Made by a program: the position numbers and the translations under genes
Notes under the pieces: generated by a model
The model's input: only the letters and a program-made list of their open reading frames with translations
The model's database searches: none
What the model was told of the DNA's origin: nothing
In this document: positions 34,121 through 43,918 of the stretch, one piece after another
Numbering within the stretch: position 1 is the first letter of the stretch
Layout: every line of letters starts with the position of its first letter
From: Arcicella gelida
GTDB lineage: Bacteria > Bacteroidota > Bacteroidia > Cytophagales > Spirosomataceae
DNA: 64,000 nt
Assembly: GCF_034931025.1 (NCBI RefSeq)
Contig: NZ_JAYGIL010000007.1
Coordinates: forward strand, 1 to 64,000
Direction of reading: 5' to 3'

Positions 34121-35746
34121 ATGAAAAAAATATGTATTCTAACAGTAATGTGTTTTTTATTGAACGCATGTACTGATAAACTGGAACTAAGTCCTTTAGA
34201 CTCGATAAGTACCCAAAATTTCTTCAAAACACAAGAAGACTTTGACCTTGCCGTAAATGGTCTATATAACTATATGCAAGGCAAAGGAAATGTTGGACGT
34301 AACGGCGTTTATGCTGGAGATTTGTATTGGGAAGTAGCCAGTGATGCGGCATACTTCCAGTTTTCGTGGCATACACCTTGGTACGATATTTCTAACGGAA
34401 ACCTTGCCCCAACTACCGATAACGTAAGATTCATTTGGGACTATGGTTACAGAGCTATTGGTTGGGCCAACACCATATTAGACAATATGGATAAGGCAAG
34501 TATTGATGCCAATACCAAAAAAATATACGAAGGAGAAGTAAAGTTTTTACGAGCAATTACCTACCTCCGAATGGTAAGTTTGTACGGCGATGTTCCTTTG
34601 GTTTTAAAACAATTGCCTGTTAGTGAGGCAAAAGTACCGAGAGATTCAAAAGAATCGGTTTTAACACAAGTAGTTGCCGACCTTGACGAAGCTGCACAGA
34701 AATTGTCGCTTACTCCATTCAATAGTCAAAAAGGTAGAGCCACTAAACAGGCTGCTTTAGGGATGAAAGTAAGAGTCTTAACTTATGCGGCAAGTCCACT
34801 TTTCAATCCTTCTGGTGATACCAAAAAATGGGAAGCTGCCAAAACTGCCGCTTCTGAATTGATGACAATTGCTACGCAGAACCCTACTTTAGTTGGTTTG
34901 GAATCGAGCTATGATAATATTTTCTCGGTAAGCAACGAAGACAATAAAGAAGTACTATTCAATATTGAATACACCGCCAACAACTCGCAAGAAGGTGGTA
35001 ATAATTTGCTTCCTTTTGGTCCTCGTACTTTGCCAACTCAAGGTGGAGTAGCTGGTGGCTGGGGTTCTTCGGCAATTACGCCTGAATATGCCGACTCATA
35101 TTTGATGAAAGATGGTTTAACTGCCGCTACTTCGCCCTTGTATTCGGCAGCAAATCCTTGGGCAAACAGAGACCCTCGTTTCTATACAACTTATTTTGTG
35201 GCGGGCATTTCAACATTGCCTGATGGCTCTATCTTTAATATCGACCGTGTAAACAGTTTTCCTGGTGGTACATTTCAAGCGGCATATCCGATGTCTATTC
35301 GCAAAGGTGTTGACCCATCTGCCAAAAACCAAGCATACGATAACGAACAAGCGCCCAATACCATTGTGTTGAGATATGCCGATGTACTACTCATGTATGC
35401 CGAAGCTCAAAACGAAATTAGTGGCCCAGATGCAACTGTATATGCCGCTATCAACCAAATTCGAAGCAGAGCTGGTTTGCCCAACTTAGCCACAGGTTTA
35501 TCGAAAGATGCTATGCGTACAGCTATCCAAAATGAAAGAAAATGGGAATTAGGCTACGAAGGAGTAAGGTATTTTGATATTCGCCGTTGGAAAATTGCTG
35601 ATGCTGTTCTGAACAACTTACCCAAAGGCCCAACCCTCAACGTAACCCCTGCGAAGAAATTTGTAGCAACTAAGCATTATTGGTGGCCACTTGCTCAAAG
35701 TACAATTGATGCCAACCCTAAACTCATTCAAAATGATGGCTACTAA
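34121..35746 (+). CDS. SusD/RagB-family surface glycan-binding lipoprotein 2
   Basis: This 541-residue lipoprotein has the lipobox LLNAC, with Cys17 lipidated. The N-terminal TPR-like helices and the C-terminal SusD family segment (LMYAEAQNEISG, then GVRYFDIRRW) are present. It pairs with SusC 2. A long hairpin with six T ends the operon at 35833-35885. Confidence 0.94.
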   Translation: MKKICILTVMCFLLNACTDKLELSPLDSISTQNFFKTQEDFDLAVNGLYNYMQGKGNVGRNGVYAGDLYWEVASDAAYFQFSWHTPWYDISNGNLAPTTDNVRFIWDYGYRAIGWANTILDNMDKASIDANTKKIYEGEVKFLRAITYLRMVSLYGDVPLVLKQLPVSEAKVPRDSKESVLTQVVADLDEAAQKLSLTPFNSQKGRATKQAALGMKVRVLTYAASPLFNPSGDTKKWEAAKTAASELMTIATQNPTLVGLESSYDNIFSVSNEDNKEVLFNIEYTANNSQEGGNNLLPFGPRTLPTQGGVAGGWGSSAITPEYADSYLMKDGLTAATSPLYSAANPWANRDPRFYTTYFVAGISTLPDGSIFNIDRVNSFPGGTFQAAYPMSIRKGVDPSAKNQAYDNEQAPNTIVLRYADVLLMYAEAQNEISGPDATVYAAINQIRSRAGLPNLATGLSKDAMRTAIQNERKWELGYEGVRYFDIRRWKIADAVLNNLPKGPTLNVTPAKKFVATKHYWWPLAQSTIDANPKLIQNDGY

Positions 35747-35832
35747 GTTAGTGATTGAGTTAATTGTGAGTTAATTTATTAATTATAAGACACTTACAAT
35801 TTTCAATTACCACTTAATGCCGTAAGGAGTAC

Positions 35833-35885
35833 AAAAAAGAGTTAAACAGTATGCCAAACATAAGCATACCGTTTAACTCTTTTTT
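35833..35885 (+). terminator. Intrinsic terminator after SusD 2
   Basis: A stem of AAAAAAGAGTTAAAC plus GTATGC pairs with GCATAC plus GTTTAACTCTTTTTT (one mismatch, 9-base loop). The poly-A and poly-T flanks make it usable in both directions, which suits the convergent AraC gene. Confidence 0.85.
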
Positions 35886-35970
35886 AATCATGAAGTACTA
35901 ATGCAAAATTGTGAACTAGTGGATTGATTATTAACACTTTATACCCAAACAATAAGGGCATTTGCATGAC

Positions 35971-36834
35971 TTATCGAACATAGGTTTTTTGATAAATAGC
36001 TGGGCTTGCACCTGTTAATAATTTAAATTTTTCGTAAAAACAAGTAAAATTATTAAAGCCACTTTCATAGCAAATTTGCTTGAGTGTCAAATGACCATTG
36101 AGCAACAATTTACAAGCATAGCCAACCCGTACTTCCAACAAAAAACGAGAATATTGCTTGCCTGTTTTCGATTTAAAATACCTACAAAAGGAATTGGGAG
36201 CTAAACCTACCAAAGATGCTACTTCGTCTAAACTAATTTTGTTATGAAAATTTTGCAGGGTGTAATTATATATCATATTGAGTCGCTCGTTTTCAATATC
36301 AGATGTTTCGTGCCGAAAACCAATAGAAGCCAATAAACTGCTATTATCGCACTGACTGGCAATTTGCAAACTTTCCATCAATAACATGAGGCGGTAACTG
36401 CCTTCTGCATGGTATAATTTTTCTATTAAATCGGCTACTTTTAGTTTTAGGTTTTCTTCCAAAAAAATACCTCTTTTGGCTCGTTCCAATACATACTTGA
36501 TGCCTTTATTTTCGGGTAAATTGAGAAATCTGTCACCCCAAAAATTTTCTGAAAAATGTATAACCGTTGCATAAGGAAACTTAGCATGAGTGGCATAATC
36601 CTCATGATCGTAATGCCAATAGTGCGGTAAATTTGTACCTATTAATACAACATCGCCAGCCTTAAAGCGACGGATGCTGTCACCAACAAACTGAGTGCCA
36701 CTGCCTCTGTGAAAGAGCACCATTTCTACCTCGGCGTGGCAATGCCATCTTGAATTGACATTGGGCATGAGTTCCTGACGAATACTGAATGAACGATTCG
36801 GCACAGTTGCAACTTGTAAAAGATGAGGTTTCAT
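35971..36834 (-). CDS. AraC-family transcriptional regulator 2
   Basis: This 287-residue regulator has an N-terminal cupin domain (NSRWHCHAEVEMVLFHRGSG near 27-46) and a C-terminal AraC double helix-turn-helix (about 185-283; SLDEVASLVGLAPNSFCRYF and QICYESGFNNFTCFYEKF). It lies between the second SusD and the hybrid sensor on the minus strand, so it may adjust expression of the locus in response to a small sugar. It is related in layout to the AraC protein at 18783 but not a recent copy. Confidence 0.92.
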   Translation of the reverse strand: MKPHLLQVATVPNRSFSIRQELMPNVNSRWHCHAEVEMVLFHRGSGTQFVGDSIRRFKAGDVVLIGTNLPHYWHYDHEDYATHAKFPYATVIHFSENFWGDRFLNLPENKGIKYVLERAKRGIFLEENLKLKVADLIEKLYHAEGSYRLMLLMESLQIASQCDNSSLLASIGFRHETSDIENERLNMIYNYTLQNFHNKISLDEVASLVGLAPNSFCRYFKSKTGKQYSRFLLEVRVGYACKLLLNGHLTLKQICYESGFNNFTCFYEKFKLLTGASPAIYQKTYVR

Positions 36835-36989
36835 AAGTGATGTTGCCTAATAATCCTGATTAATATGACCATTTGCTTTCAAGTATTATTTATGAGAAAA
36901 AAGTAAAAATTCCTGCTATTTCATAAATAATCATTTGAATAGTACAAATGTAGGTGAGCTTTAGGCAGTAAATCGGGGGGATTTAATTC

Positions 36990-37022
36990 AAAAATGAGGG
37001 CGAAATAATACCGTCCTCATTT
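36990..37022 (-). terminator. Possible terminator of the hybrid sensor gene
   Basis: Arms AAATGAGG (36992-36999) and CCTCATTT (37015-37022) form a stem. On the minus strand it ends in a short T-run. It lies 47 bp beyond the sensor stop codon. Confidence 0.5.
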
Positions 37023-37068
37023 ATTTTATCTCTTGACTAGCCATAGGCAACAATTTTTATGTACAAAG

Positions 37069-40000
37069 CTATTTTTTATTCGTTTTAGCATACTCCGAGG
37101 GCGAGCACCCAAATAGCTCTTGAAAATGTTGTCGAAAATATTTTGAATCTTCTATGCCAACCATTCCCGTTACTTCTGAAACCCTTAAATTAGATGTACT
37201 CAAGAGTTGCGCCGCCCGCTTAAGCCGTACATCTCGAATAAACTCAACGACTGATTTGCCTGTAATACCTTTGATTTTTCGGTATAAAACAGGCTGACTC
37301 ATGCCTAATTCCTTCAACAAAGCTTGCACATTGAAGGCGGAGTTTTCTAAATTTTCTTCGACTATTCTCATAGCTTTTTCTAAAAATACTCGCTCTTCGT
37401 CTGGAATAACAATGTGGGTTGGTTCTTGTAAAATTTGCTTGCTATAATACTCCTTTATCTTGAGCCTGTTTTGTAAAAGCGTTGTCACTTTTGTAAGCAA
37501 TACATGGGGGTTGAAGGGCTTGCTAATATAATCGTCAGCCCCCATTTCCAAGCCCTCAATTTCATGGATAGATGCCGTGCGTGCAGTAAGTAACAATACC
37601 GGAACATGAAGCGTTTTGGGGTTATTTCGTATCATTTTACAAAGCTCTAAGCCGTTTACCTCGGGCATCATAATATCACTGATAATCACATCTGGCATAG
37701 TACTTAGGGCTTTTTCGTAGCCTTCTTGTCCGTCAGTAGCAGTACTTACTTGGTATACTTTTTCAAATAGTTGTTGTAAATACAGGCGTATTTCGGCATT
37801 ATCCTCTACAATGAGTACATGCCAGTTGGATTGATGCCCTGTCTTAAATAATGATTGGTCGGCTTGTGTTGTACCATCAGATGAGGTGATACTTTCCATA
37901 AAAACATCTTCTTCTTTAATAAGGCTTTGGGTAGAAATATGCTCTTTACCTAAAGGTAGATGAACAGTAAACGTTGTGCCAACTCCTACGGTACTACTTA
38001 CACTTATTTCACCGCCATGTGCTTTTACAAATTGCTTTACTAAAGACAAGCCAATGCCTGTACCCATTACTTTGAGCGACTCTGTATGAGCTGCTTGGTA
38101 ATAGGGGTCAAAGATTTTTGATAATTCTTTTGCCTCAATGCCAATGCCTGTATCTTTCAGACTAATTACCAAAAAGTTATCATTCAATTGCTGGTTTTTC
38201 CATACCGTAGTCTGTGTAGATGACCCAACTACGGAAATACGCATGGTGATGTTACCTTTGGCAGGTGTAAATTTAAAGGCATTAGAAAGTAAATTGAGGA
38301 GTACAATTTCTATTTTTTCTCTATCAATATAAAAATACACCTCTTCATCGGGCATTTCAAGGGTATATTCAATATCCAATTCTTCGCCTTTTATACCAAA
38401 AATCCAGAAGATTTCTCTTAAAAAAGTTATTGCTTCAGTTTTTCTGTACTGCATAGAAATAAGCCCTGATTCTACTTTTCTAAACTCTAAAAGCTGATTA
38501 ACCAACTCTAAAAGCTTACGGGTTTGGCGTTGTACCAAATAGGCCTTTTCAGATAAACCATTTGATGACGACCTAATGGCTGTAACTAATTCTTCGATTG
38601 GACCTAAAATGAGTGTAAGTGGCGTGCGTAATTCGTGCGATACATTAGTAAAAAAACTAAGTTTCATTTCTGATAACTCCTTTTCTTTTTCATACTTTAA
38701 GCTTTCTATCAATAATTGTTCTTTGAGTTTTCGTTGGGTTTCAGTAATTCGATAATAAATCCATAAACCACCGGCTACGATCAGGGTATAAATCAAATAA
38801 GCCCACCACGTTTGCCACCACGGGGGCAAAACTACCAACGAAAGTGTAGCTGGCTCTTTCGACCAAATGCCATCCCCATTGGCTACTTTTACTTCAAAAG
38901 TATAAGTACCTGGAGCAAGATTAGAAAAATTGACGTTGCGTTGCTGTTGTGTAGTTATCCAATCGTCACTTAGCCCAATGAGGCGATAAGCGTAAATATT
39001 TTTATGGGGATTGGTATAATTAAGTCCGACAAAGTCGATAGCAAAGTTATTTTCAAAATAGTTTAATACAATTTTGGTCTGTTTATCTATAACTTTATTG
39101 AGTAAGACCCGCTCATCAAGTGTATCACCAACCTGTACTAGTTTGTTACCCACACGCAAGCCAACAATCTGAGGAATAGGGGCAAACGTATTGATTTTAA
39201 TGGTATTGGGTTGAAAATAAGAAACGCCGTTAATACCCCCAAAGAAGAGCGTTCCATCAACAGCTTTCCAAGCTGCCCCTACCTTGAAAGAGTTACTTTG
39301 TAGCCCATCGTTTACATCATACCTAATATACTGATTGTTTGCAGGATTAAAACGATAAAGTCCTGTGCCACCAATCCATAAAGTACCATTTTCATCTTCT
39401 AAAATAATTTCTACGTCTTGCTCTGGCAAAAACGCATCATAACGCTGAATGACATCTTTCCCTTGGGCGTTTACATACAGTTTGTGCAAGCCACCGCCAA
39501 TAGAACCAATCCACAGATTACCTTTTTTGTCTTGTTGCAAAGCCCATATATAATTGTTTTTTAGACTTTGTACATCGCCTTCTTGGTGCGTAAATCGGTG
39601 TAAGAATCGAATCCCTCCTTGTTGAATTTGGTATTTATACAATCCTTGTTTAGATGCAACCCAAAGTAAATGTTTACTCGAATCATAGAAAAAAAAGGTT
39701 ACTTCTTGAGGCTGAATAGAGGTTTTTACTGGGAAAAAAGGCTTGATACTTTCGTCATTAGGATTAAACAAACAAATGCCTACGGAAGGTATTGCCAGCC
39801 ACATTTGTCCATAAGCATCTGTACATAGAGCCGAAACAATACCTTTACCAAGTTTATGTTTTACTAGATAGAACTGTCCATCATTGCCTAATTTATAAAG
39901 CCCTTGTGAGTTTGTACCTACCCAAATATCTTGCCTACTATCTTTTACAATAACCGAAACATCAAAATTGAAAAGCCGATTGTTTACATTTTGTACATGG

Positions 40001-41265
40001 TATTTTTTGTACTGTTTACTACGAAAATCATACGAAACGATACCTCCCCAAGTACCTATCCAAAGCAACTGACGGGCTTCGTCTTTGCAAATTGCCTTGA
40101 TGTAATGGGTAGGTTTGAAACGACTACCGATTTTGTCGGGACATAACTGTCCGAACTGTTTTTGTTGCAAATCTAACTTACTTACACCACCTGCTTGGGT
40201 CGAAATCCATAAGACTTTAAATTTATCTTCATAAATATGCCTAATTCTTCTTAGGTTAAAATCAGCTCCACCCGTTTCGTTGTCTTCAAATTTAATCATT
40301 TTCTCTTCTACCAAAGGTAACTCTCCTGCAACAGTCTTGGGTTTTGCCTGAATCATGACCAAACCTTTGGTTTCGCTTCCAATCCATAAATTATTATACG
40401 AATCTAAATGTAGCGCATAAACCTCAGAATATTCACTTTGCAGCCTGTAGAGCTTTTGGTATTGCCCCTTTTGATTGGGCAACCAATAAAGATGATTTTC
40501 ACTTGCCACCCATATATTTTTGTGTTGGTCGATAAGTAGTTGGTCTATGTATTTCGCCTCAAACCAAGGTGTATTTACCAACATATTAGTGCGAGGTAAA
40601 GCGTAAAAAAGCCCAATAGAAGTACCAACCAATATATTATCCTGGGCATCTATCCCTATGTTACTTACCTGAAAATTGGGATTGCTCCGAGCAGGAGCAA
40701 TTTGTATGATAGCCGTAATAGCTGTTTTGTTTCGTCGTTGTAATTTATAAAGTCCATTTTTAGCTGTGCCAACCCATAAATTACCTTCCGTATCGGAGCT
40801 AATACAAGAAATATGGGCACTTTTCAGTGTTTTCACCAACACCACCATCGTTTTTACCAAGGTAAAATCTAATGCTTGAAAACCATCTTTTGTGGGGTCA
40901 TATATATAAATACCGTTACTTTCTGTACCAACCCACAAAAGGCTATCGCTACCCACATACAACGATTGTATTCTATCGTTTGGCAAAATCAATTGGTCGT
41001 TTTGGGGTAAATGATATGGCTTAAGTTGATATCCGTCATATCGGCACAAACCTTTGTTCGTAGCAATCCAAACGAACCCTTGTTTGTCTTGTACACTTGC
41101 CAGTGCATCGCTATGAGGTAGCCCATCTTCTACAGACAGGCGTTCAAATTTATACTTATTGGGGTCGAATTGAGCCTTACTTTTGACCACACTTACCAAC
41201 AAGAATCCCAGTAGTAGTAAAACTTTACCCCCTTTTATTTTATCAAATATCACATCCATAATCAT
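37069..41265 (-). CDS. Hybrid two-component system (HTCS) sensor/regulator of the locus
   Basis: A 1398-residue one-protein signalling system. It has a signal peptide (about 1-31), a large periplasmic propeller with Reg_prop repeats (about 40-690; LWVGT, IWVAS and LWIGS blades), a Y_Y_Y domain (about 740-812) and one transmembrane segment (about 820-840). The histidine kinase has H877 in NVSHELRTP, an N-box near N991 and N995, and G-boxes DTGIGI and GTGIGLSL. The receiver has phospho-acceptor D1197 and K1249, and the AraC-type DNA-binding domain spans about 1300-1392. HTCS proteins bind an oligosaccharide in the periplasm and activate their locus. It is divergent from the second GH95 gene. 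Confidence 0.96.
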   Translation of the reverse strand: MIMDVIFDKIKGGKVLLLLGFLLVSVVKSKAQFDPNKYKFERLSVEDGLPHSDALASVQDKQGFVWIATNKGLCRYDGYQLKPYHLPQNDQLILPNDRIQSLYVGSDSLLWVGTESNGIYIYDPTKDGFQALDFTLVKTMVVLVKTLKSAHISCISSDTEGNLWVGTAKNGLYKLQRRNKTAITAIIQIAPARSNPNFQVSNIGIDAQDNILVGTSIGLFYALPRTNMLVNTPWFEAKYIDQLLIDQHKNIWVASENHLYWLPNQKGQYQKLYRLQSEYSEVYALHLDSYNNLWIGSETKGLVMIQAKPKTVAGELPLVEEKMIKFEDNETGGADFNLRRIRHIYEDKFKVLWISTQAGGVSKLDLQQKQFGQLCPDKIGSRFKPTHYIKAICKDEARQLLWIGTWGGIVSYDFRSKQYKKYHVQNVNNRLFNFDVSVIVKDSRQDIWVGTNSQGLYKLGNDGQFYLVKHKLGKGIVSALCTDAYGQMWLAIPSVGICLFNPNDESIKPFFPVKTSIQPQEVTFFFYDSSKHLLWVASKQGLYKYQIQQGGIRFLHRFTHQEGDVQSLKNNYIWALQQDKKGNLWIGSIGGGLHKLYVNAQGKDVIQRYDAFLPEQDVEIILEDENGTLWIGGTGLYRFNPANNQYIRYDVNDGLQSNSFKVGAAWKAVDGTLFFGGINGVSYFQPNTIKINTFAPIPQIVGLRVGNKLVQVGDTLDERVLLNKVIDKQTKIVLNYFENNFAIDFVGLNYTNPHKNIYAYRLIGLSDDWITTQQQRNVNFSNLAPGTYTFEVKVANGDGIWSKEPATLSLVVLPPWWQTWWAYLIYTLIVAGGLWIYYRITETQRKLKEQLLIESLKYEKEKELSEMKLSFFTNVSHELRTPLTLILGPIEELVTAIRSSSNGLSEKAYLVQRQTRKLLELVNQLLEFRKVESGLISMQYRKTEAITFLREIFWIFGIKGEELDIEYTLEMPDEEVYFYIDREKIEIVLLNLLSNAFKFTPAKGNITMRISVVGSSTQTTVWKNQQLNDNFLVISLKDTGIGIEAKELSKIFDPYYQAAHTESLKVMGTGIGLSLVKQFVKAHGGEISVSSTVGVGTTFTVHLPLGKEHISTQSLIKEEDVFMESITSSDGTTQADQSLFKTGHQSNWHVLIVEDNAEIRLYLQQLFEKVYQVSTATDGQEGYEKALSTMPDVIISDIMMPEVNGLELCKMIRNNPKTLHVPVLLLTARTASIHEIEGLEMGADDYISKPFNPHVLLTKVTTLLQNRLKIKEYYSKQILQEPTHIVIPDEERVFLEKAMRIVEENLENSAFNVQALLKELGMSQPVLYRKIKGITGKSVVEFIRDVRLKRAAQLLSTSNLRVSEVTGMVGIEDSKYFRQHFQELFGCSPSEYAKTNKK

Positions 41266-41436
41266 TACTATTCAATTTAATAAAAGAAGCACCAAATAGT
41301 ATAATATACCCATGATTGAATGAAATACCCTCCTTATTTGGATATTTATACCGCCAAAAATATAATAAAAATACGATAGTTTTGCATAGATTTAATAACG
41401 ACAAAATTATCATTACTTACCTAAGACTCTCTCGTG
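41266..41436. promoter_or_regulatory. Divergent control region between the HTCS and GH95 genes
   Basis: A 171-bp region carries divergent transcription. On the plus strand TAGTTTTG (41377-41384) fits TAnnTTTG, but no TTTG lies at the right distance upstream. An activator-dependent promoter controlled by the HTCS is a reasonable guess. Confidence 0.35.
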
Positions 41437-43899
41437 ATGTTAAACAAGTTTACAACTTCGTGTATTTTATGTAGTATTTTTGTACGTTTGGCTTTTGCCC
41501 AACAGCAAGTCCCGTTAAACGTGTGGTACAAACAACCTGCCAACGCCACAACTGCCGATGTTAATAAAGGTTGGAACAACGACCCCGAATGGCTCAAAGC
41601 TTTTCCTATTGGTAATGGCTTTTTGGCTGGAATGGTGTTTGGTGATGTCAATCAAGAACGCATTCAACTCAACGAAAAAAGCTTGTGGTCGGGAAGCCCA
41701 AGCGATAACGACAACCCGGACGCATCGGCTTATTTGACCCAAATTAGGCAATTACTTTTTGAAGGCAATTATAAAGAAGCCAACGAACTAACCAATAAAA
41801 CTCAAATCGCCAAAGGTGTTGGTACGAGCAAAGGAAATGGCACAAACGACCCTTATGGAAGTTATCAATTATTAGGCGATTTAAAGATTGATTTTGAAAA
41901 AAATACTGCTTACTCCAATTATACCCGTAAATTAGACCTAAGCAAAGGGCTTGTAAACATTGCCTACACCCAAGAAAGCGTTGATTTTAGAAGAGAAGTG
42001 TTTGTGAGTTATCCAGACCGTGCCATGCTCATTCGTTTTACCACCAATAAAAAAGGAGCTTTGAGCTTTAAGGCATCGCTTTCTCGAACAGAACGTTTTG
42101 CAGTACAGACCTTAAAAGACCAATTATTGATGACTGGTAGCATGGATAATGGCAACAAAGGCGATGGCATGAAATACGCTACTCGTTTGAAAGCCCTCAG
42201 TCAAGGCGGAAGTATCTCTTATCAGAATGGTGTGTTGGAAGTGAAGAATGCCAATGAGGTTACTTTATACGTGGTTGCTTCTACCGATTACAAACAGGCA
42301 TATCCAACTTTTATTGGCGACAATCCAGTAGAAACTACGCAAAAACAATTGGCTCAGGTAACAGCCAAGCCTTATGCGTTGGTACTAAAAAATCATACGC
42401 AAGATTTTTCATCTTTGATGAGCAAAGCAAGTTTAAATTTATCAAAAATAAGTACTGATACTATTCCAACTGATGTGCGCTTGACCAACAATTCTACTGC
42501 CAACGATTTGCATATACAAGAGTTGTATTTTCAGTTTGGTCGCTATTTGTTGGTATCGTCTTCGAGAAAAGGAAGTTTGCCTGCCAATTTGCAAGGAATG
42601 TGGTCGAATAAAATCCAAACCCCTTGGAATGGCGACTACCACGTGAACATCAATGCTCAAATGAATTATTGGCCTGCCAACGTAACAAACCTTGCCGAAT
42701 GTAATACGCCCATCCTCGAATTGATTCAGTCAATTGTAAAACCCGGCGAACGCACGGCTGCTGTTCAATACAAAGCCAAAGGCTGGATTGTGCATCCTGT
42801 AACAAACGTGTGGGGCTATACCGCACCGGGCGAGCATCCAAGTTGGGGTATGCACATAGCTGCGGGTGGTTGGGTTTCTCAACATTTGTGGCAACATTAT
42901 ACCTACACAAAAGACAAAACGTATTTACAAAAAGTATATCCAACGCTACTCAAATCGGCTGAATTTTATTTAGATTGGTTGGTGCAAGACCCACGCACAG
43001 GCAAGCTTGTTTCTGGCCCTACTTCCTCGCCCGAAAACAATTTTTATGCCCCCGATGGCTCGGTGGTTTCGATGAGTATGGCTCCTTCGCATGACCAAGA
43101 AGTAATTCAGGAAATTTTTAGTACTGTGTTATTGGCAGCCAAAGACCTCAACGACAACAATCCACTTTTAAGTAAAATAAAAACAGCCCTCAACAACCTG
43201 ATGCTTCCTAAAATTGGTACGGATGGCAGGTTGATGGAGTGGGCAGAAGAATTTAAAGAAAGAGATATTACCCATCGCCATGTATCGCATTTGTACGCCC
43301 TTTATCCGGGTACTTGGATAGATGCCTACAAAACGCCTGACTATGCCAAAGCTGCTCAAAAATCGTTGGAAGTACGTACCGACGTGGGTACTGGATGGAG
43401 CTTGGCTTGGAAAATTAGCTTTTGGGCAAGGTTGAAAAACGGCAATAGGGCACATCAATTATTGCAAAACTTACTGAAACCTACCTACAACAACACCATC
43501 AATATGTCGGATGCTGGTGGCACGTATTATAACCTTTTCTGTGCTCATCCGCCTTTCCAAATTGATGGCAATTTTGGCGGAACGGCTGGTATTGCCGAAA
43601 TGCTCTTGCAAAGCCACGGAGGTGAAATAGAGTTATTGCCTGCACTTCCTAACGTTTGGGAAAAAGGTGAGGTGAAAGGTTTGAAAGCACGCAATGGCTT
43701 TGAAGTAGCCATTCAGTGGAAAAATGCAAGCTTGAAACAAGCTACCATCAAATCGTTGGTTGGCGAAAAATGTGTAATTCGTACTCAATCGCCAGTAGCT
43801 ATCAAGGGACTTACCGTAAAATCTGTAAAAGATCCTTTCGGCTATACAACCACTTTCAACACCACAAAAGGACGTGTTTATCTTGTAGAATCACTTTAA
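41437..43899 (+). CDS. Glycoside hydrolase family 95, alpha-L-fucosidase-like (canonical)
   Basis: This secreted enzyme of about 820 residues has a signal peptide ending near AFAQ (about 22). Numbered from the GTG at 41434, one codon before the chosen ATG, its family residues are: FPIGNGFLAGMVFG (57-70), N405 and N407 in VNINAQMNYWP, E534 in SSPENN, the HRHVSHL motif (614-620) and D711 in QIDGNFGG. All match the inverting GH95 alpha-1,2-L-fucosidases. It is the first gene after the HTCS and lies 19 bp from the GH2 gene, so the two are co-transcribed. It removes terminal fucose before galactosidase action. Confidence 0.93.
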   Translation: MLNKFTTSCILCSIFVRLAFAQQQVPLNVWYKQPANATTADVNKGWNNDPEWLKAFPIGNGFLAGMVFGDVNQERIQLNEKSLWSGSPSDNDNPDASAYLTQIRQLLFEGNYKEANELTNKTQIAKGVGTSKGNGTNDPYGSYQLLGDLKIDFEKNTAYSNYTRKLDLSKGLVNIAYTQESVDFRREVFVSYPDRAMLIRFTTNKKGALSFKASLSRTERFAVQTLKDQLLMTGSMDNGNKGDGMKYATRLKALSQGGSISYQNGVLEVKNANEVTLYVVASTDYKQAYPTFIGDNPVETTQKQLAQVTAKPYALVLKNHTQDFSSLMSKASLNLSKISTDTIPTDVRLTNNSTANDLHIQELYFQFGRYLLVSSSRKGSLPANLQGMWSNKIQTPWNGDYHVNINAQMNYWPANVTNLAECNTPILELIQSIVKPGERTAAVQYKAKGWIVHPVTNVWGYTAPGEHPSWGMHIAAGGWVSQHLWQHYTYTKDKTYLQKVYPTLLKSAEFYLDWLVQDPRTGKLVSGPTSSPENNFYAPDGSVVSMSMAPSHDQEVIQEIFSTVLLAAKDLNDNNPLLSKIKTALNNLMLPKIGTDGRLMEWAEEFKERDITHRHVSHLYALYPGTWIDAYKTPDYAKAAQKSLEVRTDVGTGWSLAWKISFWARLKNGNRAHQLLQNLLKPTYNNTINMSDAGGTYYNLFCAHPPFQIDGNFGGTAGIAEMLLQSHGGEIELLPALPNVWEKGEVKGLKARNGFEVAIQWKNASLKQATIKSLVGEKCVIRTQSPVAIKGLTVKSVKDPFGYTTTFNTTKGRVYLVESL

Positions 43900-43918
43900 A
43901 ATTTATCTTTATTAACAG

